Source: Flammula alnicola
Lineage: Eukaryota; Basidiomycota; Agaricomycetes; Agaricales; Strophariaceae
NCBI GenBank assembly: GCA_015499995.1
Contig: JADNRV010000005.1
Coordinates: 62,001-126,000 of the forward strand
Length of the DNA stretch: 64,000 nt
Reading direction: 5' to 3'
In this document: positions 61,275-64,000 of the stretch, piece by piece
Numbering within the stretch: the first letter of the stretch is position 1
Layout: every line of letters begins with the position of its first letter
Notes under the pieces: generated by a model
The model's database searches: none
Told to the model about the DNA's origin: nothing
Seen by the model: only the letters and a program-made list of their open reading frames with translations
Program-made: the position numbers and the translations under genes

Positions 61275-62840
61275 TTACTGAAAGGAACTCTCTGAATTAA
61301 TCGACGAACATACCTTTGGCAGGAGAGCAAAGGCCTTATCAAATGTATCGCCGGCGTTGGTGGGCTGAAATGAGACCTAGAGATATTCATGTAAGACGTA
61401 ATACGCATAATGACTACAGACGGAAAACGAACGGAGTGTGGGCCTTGAAATCTTTCAAATCGAAGGGCTGTGGCTACAGGTTTCTCCGTATTAATCGGGC
61501 TGGACTCCCGGGGACGTGCGTTGAGCCTAAAGAAAAGAGATTCTATGCTGATTTGGGATATAGGGACCATGATAACTCACGAGACAAGAAGAGAATTCGA
61601 ATAGACTGAGAATTTCATGGGTGAAAGGTGTTGGCAATATGTAAATGCGGGATGCTGCTCACCCTTGGCCAGAATTATGTAGAGACTGAACCAAACCACT
61701 GTTAAGTCGAGGTAAGAATGAAGACATGATTTCCACGGGAAATTAAATACTATTTGAAATCGTTTGAAACTACAACGGATGAGGACAAGTAATGCTTCAG
61801 AGACATATCAAAGGACGTACGCAAATTATGACTGCCACCGATGTCATGCTGTAATGCGATTATCTTCAGAGGACGGGAAGGTAACTTGAAAACCGACATA
61901 CCTTGTTATCATCCCAGTCTCTATATACGAATGGAGATGAGCGAAGCAGAAGGGATCACAAGAAATATACTGACGCAATGACCAGAGAATCAAACGATTG
62001 AGGAAATATGTAGTTCTGCAGGAAATATTAGTACTTCTTCAGGTTCAGGTTCCAATGGTCATCTGGACTTACGATTTCAGGTTCCAAGGAGATGCAAGCT
62101 TGCGTAAATAGTATGCCATGAAGATAGCTATCAAAACGTCGGTAGCCCCACCGACAGCGAACGTAGATGTTATTAGCCAGCTAGAGCGAAACACATAACT
62201 AGTTGCGTTAAATGGTTCATTGGGAACGTCCAGAAAATCCTCCACACATGTAGCCATGCCGCCGATGCATCGTAAGAGTGCCAGCGAACAGCATATGATG
62301 CAGATAGAGAGTCGCCCGGAAAGTCTATAGATACGAAAAGAGAAGAAACACTGAGGCATTTGGGTCAGACGGCATGTATCGAAATGGAAGTATGGCAGGA
62401 AATAATAAGTACCTGGACCAAGAGGGTAATGAGAGTTTCCATCAAGATGCTGGTTGCTAACGGATATGAATTGGCTTCTGCAGTTTTCCATCTTGTTACT
62501 GTATCATAGTAAATTGCCATCGCCACTGTAAATGAATGGAATGTTTCTAAAAGCCTGGTAAAGAATGATCAGGCAATCGACACAAATATAAGATGATCTG
62601 CATACAGAAGGACGGAAACCTAGACTATCTCGTTAGAATACTCCAAGGCAAAGGATGATAGGCGACGCGCACTAGTAACTTCAGCGTCAGTCTATCTTCT
62701 GAGGCGCTTCGCCGAAAATATGTGTATCCCTGTGACAGTGACACGCCGTACAGGATAAGACTGAGAAATGTGGTAATTTCCACTGCGCCCAGGTTTTCGT
62801 TGGATTCCAACACGAAGTGATCTGAGGTACTGGCGACCAT
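61275..62840 (-). CDS. DUF6534-type multi-pass membrane protein (right copy)
   Basis: Paralogue of the 2291-3855 gene in opposite orientation. The start ATG at 62840 gives MVASTSDHFVLESNENLGAV, so the first residues differ from the left copy, while LGAVEITTFLSLILYGVSL is identical. Splice sites correspond, including the 19-nt microexon with QTGMITS and the final GTAGTC intron. The stop is TAA at 61277-61275, at the position of TAG in the left copy. Replacements are spread over the helices (for example AVCCS to IICCS), without frame breaks. The role is unknown. Confidence 0.73.
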
Positions 62841-64000
62841 CGTTATCGCGAAGGCTACCTGAGCGAGGGTGAATTGAATCAGTTTGGGAGTGAAAACAGT
62901 CGAGGATCCTCAAGACCGTTTTGTCCTTCTAGAGTCGCAAGAAGCGAACGGCAATCGTTTTATAGGCGACCGTGCTGCAGGTCTCCAGATCAAGGTCACA
63001 GGGTTGTCGTTTTGGTCTGTTTCATATGTCAGGTTGTCGCATGCTGTGGAGCCATCTCTTCCTCCCGCCCAACACGAATAAGCACAGTGCATCAGTGCAG
63101 ATAGACAGGGCGCAAAGAAAGGGTAATGCCCAGGTACGAATACTTCTCGTCAAGGACAGAAAGAAATCTCTACCTTCACCGGACAATCACCTGTTTGGTA
63201 CACCGCTGCGGAGCACTGTTTAGACAGCACATTTCGCCAGAACTGATTCAGATAAGAACGATGATACAATAGATACATACCCACCCATGACTAATTCTGG
63301 CCATAGTAGTAAGTTTAGGCATGCTATCAGAAATCAGTGATATCTGCCTGAGGATGATTAGAAGTACTGGCTCTATTTGAAACCAGCAAATCCGATGGTC
63401 ATAGCGCCATGGCAGCCCCCGCAGTTAAAATGGTTGTGTTTGTGGCACGATGACCAACTCCAACGCTAATCGTCGTCGAAGCCAAGAGACCAGGAAGAGA
63501 ATAATCCTACACTGGGAGTAGGAGCCATCTGGATCGTGTGTAGTAAGTAGCCTTTGAATATTCTTAGAAACATTGTTCTATTTTGTAGACGGAACTGAGT
63601 GAGAAAAGCCTGGAGAACCGTCAAGAAACGTGATAGGCAGATGAAGATGAACAGGTGACCAGAATACAACAAGCATTTGTGGTGACTCTATGGTGATTAA
63701 GTTCTGCCTTTCTGACATTAAAGAGTTAAATTTGGTGTCCCAGAACGCTATAGTTGATGGTAGTTCGATTTGTTGATGCTGAGTCGAGTTGGAGGAGAGG
63801 AGAGACACAGGACCGATACCGGAATCGGTGGCCTTTGGGATCCTTATTTGTTTTGGCCATCTGCGCCAAACATGGCTCTCAATATTCTGCAATGTTGAAT
63901 TTACAGTTTCGCGTCATTGCCCTGTCCTGCCATGCATCCACGCAACCCATATTGCGAGCCTCCAGACTTTATCTCTCTTGCGGATGCGTATGAAGCTCTA
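62841..64000. other. Right edge within repeat arm
   Basis: Mirror of 1126-2290: upstream diverged direct repeat and the PPDFISLADAYEAL-encoding patch at the very end. No complete gene is seen. Confidence 0.4.

Larger units (their letters stand above)
59751..64000 (-). repeat. Right arm of large inverted repeat
   Basis: Reverse-complement copy of 1126-5975 without the MITE. The TA at 59765-59766 is the empty target. The arm continues to the window end, so its outer boundary is unknown. It contains the second DUF6534-type gene and both diverged direct repeats. Confidence 0.9.

Noticed and set aside
1..64000. Secondary-metabolite cluster
   Set aside because: No polyketide synthase, NRPS, terpene synthase or P450 was recognised. 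The hydrolases and peroxidase alone do not make such a cluster.
1..64000. CRISPR arrays, rRNA and tRNA genes, LTR retrotransposons
   Set aside because: No regular spacer-repeat pattern, no cloverleaf with conserved GGTTCGA arm in context, and no reverse transcriptase, integrase or paired LTR were seen. The direct repeats around the DUF6534-type gene lack TG...CA ends and enclose a host gene.

Overview
This 64-kb window looks like nuclear DNA of an Agaricomycete (mushroom-type Basidiomycota). The genes are intron-dense, with introns mostly of about 50-70 nt and several microexons. The recognisable families are typical of that group: DUF6534-type membrane proteins, a NACHT-WD40 NOD-like receptor, a short heme-thiolate peroxidase, GH3 and GH92 secreted glycosidases, PLAC8, and a two-finger C2H2 factor with homopolymeric tracts. 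No rRNA, tRNA, CRISPR or intact autonomous transposon was seen. All calls are by eye. Family names rest on motifs that can be read in the translation, not on database searches.

Layout. (1) The two edges of the window are a large inverted repeat. The left arm (about 1126-5975) and the right arm (59751-64000, running off the window) each carry a DUF6534-type gene in mirror orientation, about 54 kb apart. The left arm holds a 579-bp TA-flanked MITE (5379-5957), and the right arm shows its exact empty site. (2) 6-19.5 kb is gene-poor, with MDM35 (minus), a HAD-family phosphatase (plus) and long stretches without a convincing gene. (3) 19.5-22.1 kb is a C2H2 zinc-finger gene with a probable 3' frameshift, followed by a tandem repeat. 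(4) 25.3-29.8 kb carries an alpha/beta hydrolase, a PLAC8 protein and a small unrecognised membrane protein. (5) 32.3-43.2 kb is an enzyme-rich block: a secreted alpha/beta hydrolase, GH3 beta-glucosidase, heme-thiolate peroxidase and GH92 alpha-mannosidase. (6) 43.8-49.8 kb is a multi-BRCT DNA-repair scaffold resembling Brc1/Rtt107, with several apparent frameshifts. (7) 50.5-55.9 kb is a NACHT-WD40 NLR gene split by a 943-bp inverted-repeat transposon. (8) 56.1-59.1 kb is a BCAS3-like WD40 gene with nonsense codons and frameshifts. It is preceded by a 255-bp duplicate of the brc1 5' end.

The most notable story is the right-hand third. An NLR with a recently amplified WD40 array has been interrupted by a non-autonomous element with a 7-bp target duplication. 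Removing element plus one duplication restores one frame of 1,370 codons over seven exons. The genes on both sides appear to be decaying, and a promoter-proximal fragment of brc1 was copied to the far side of the NLR. Together with the flanking inverted repeat, this reads as a structurally dynamic NLR neighbourhood. The 32-43 kb block looks like an ordinary extracellular or oxidative degradation neighbourhood, with no direct sign of co-regulation.
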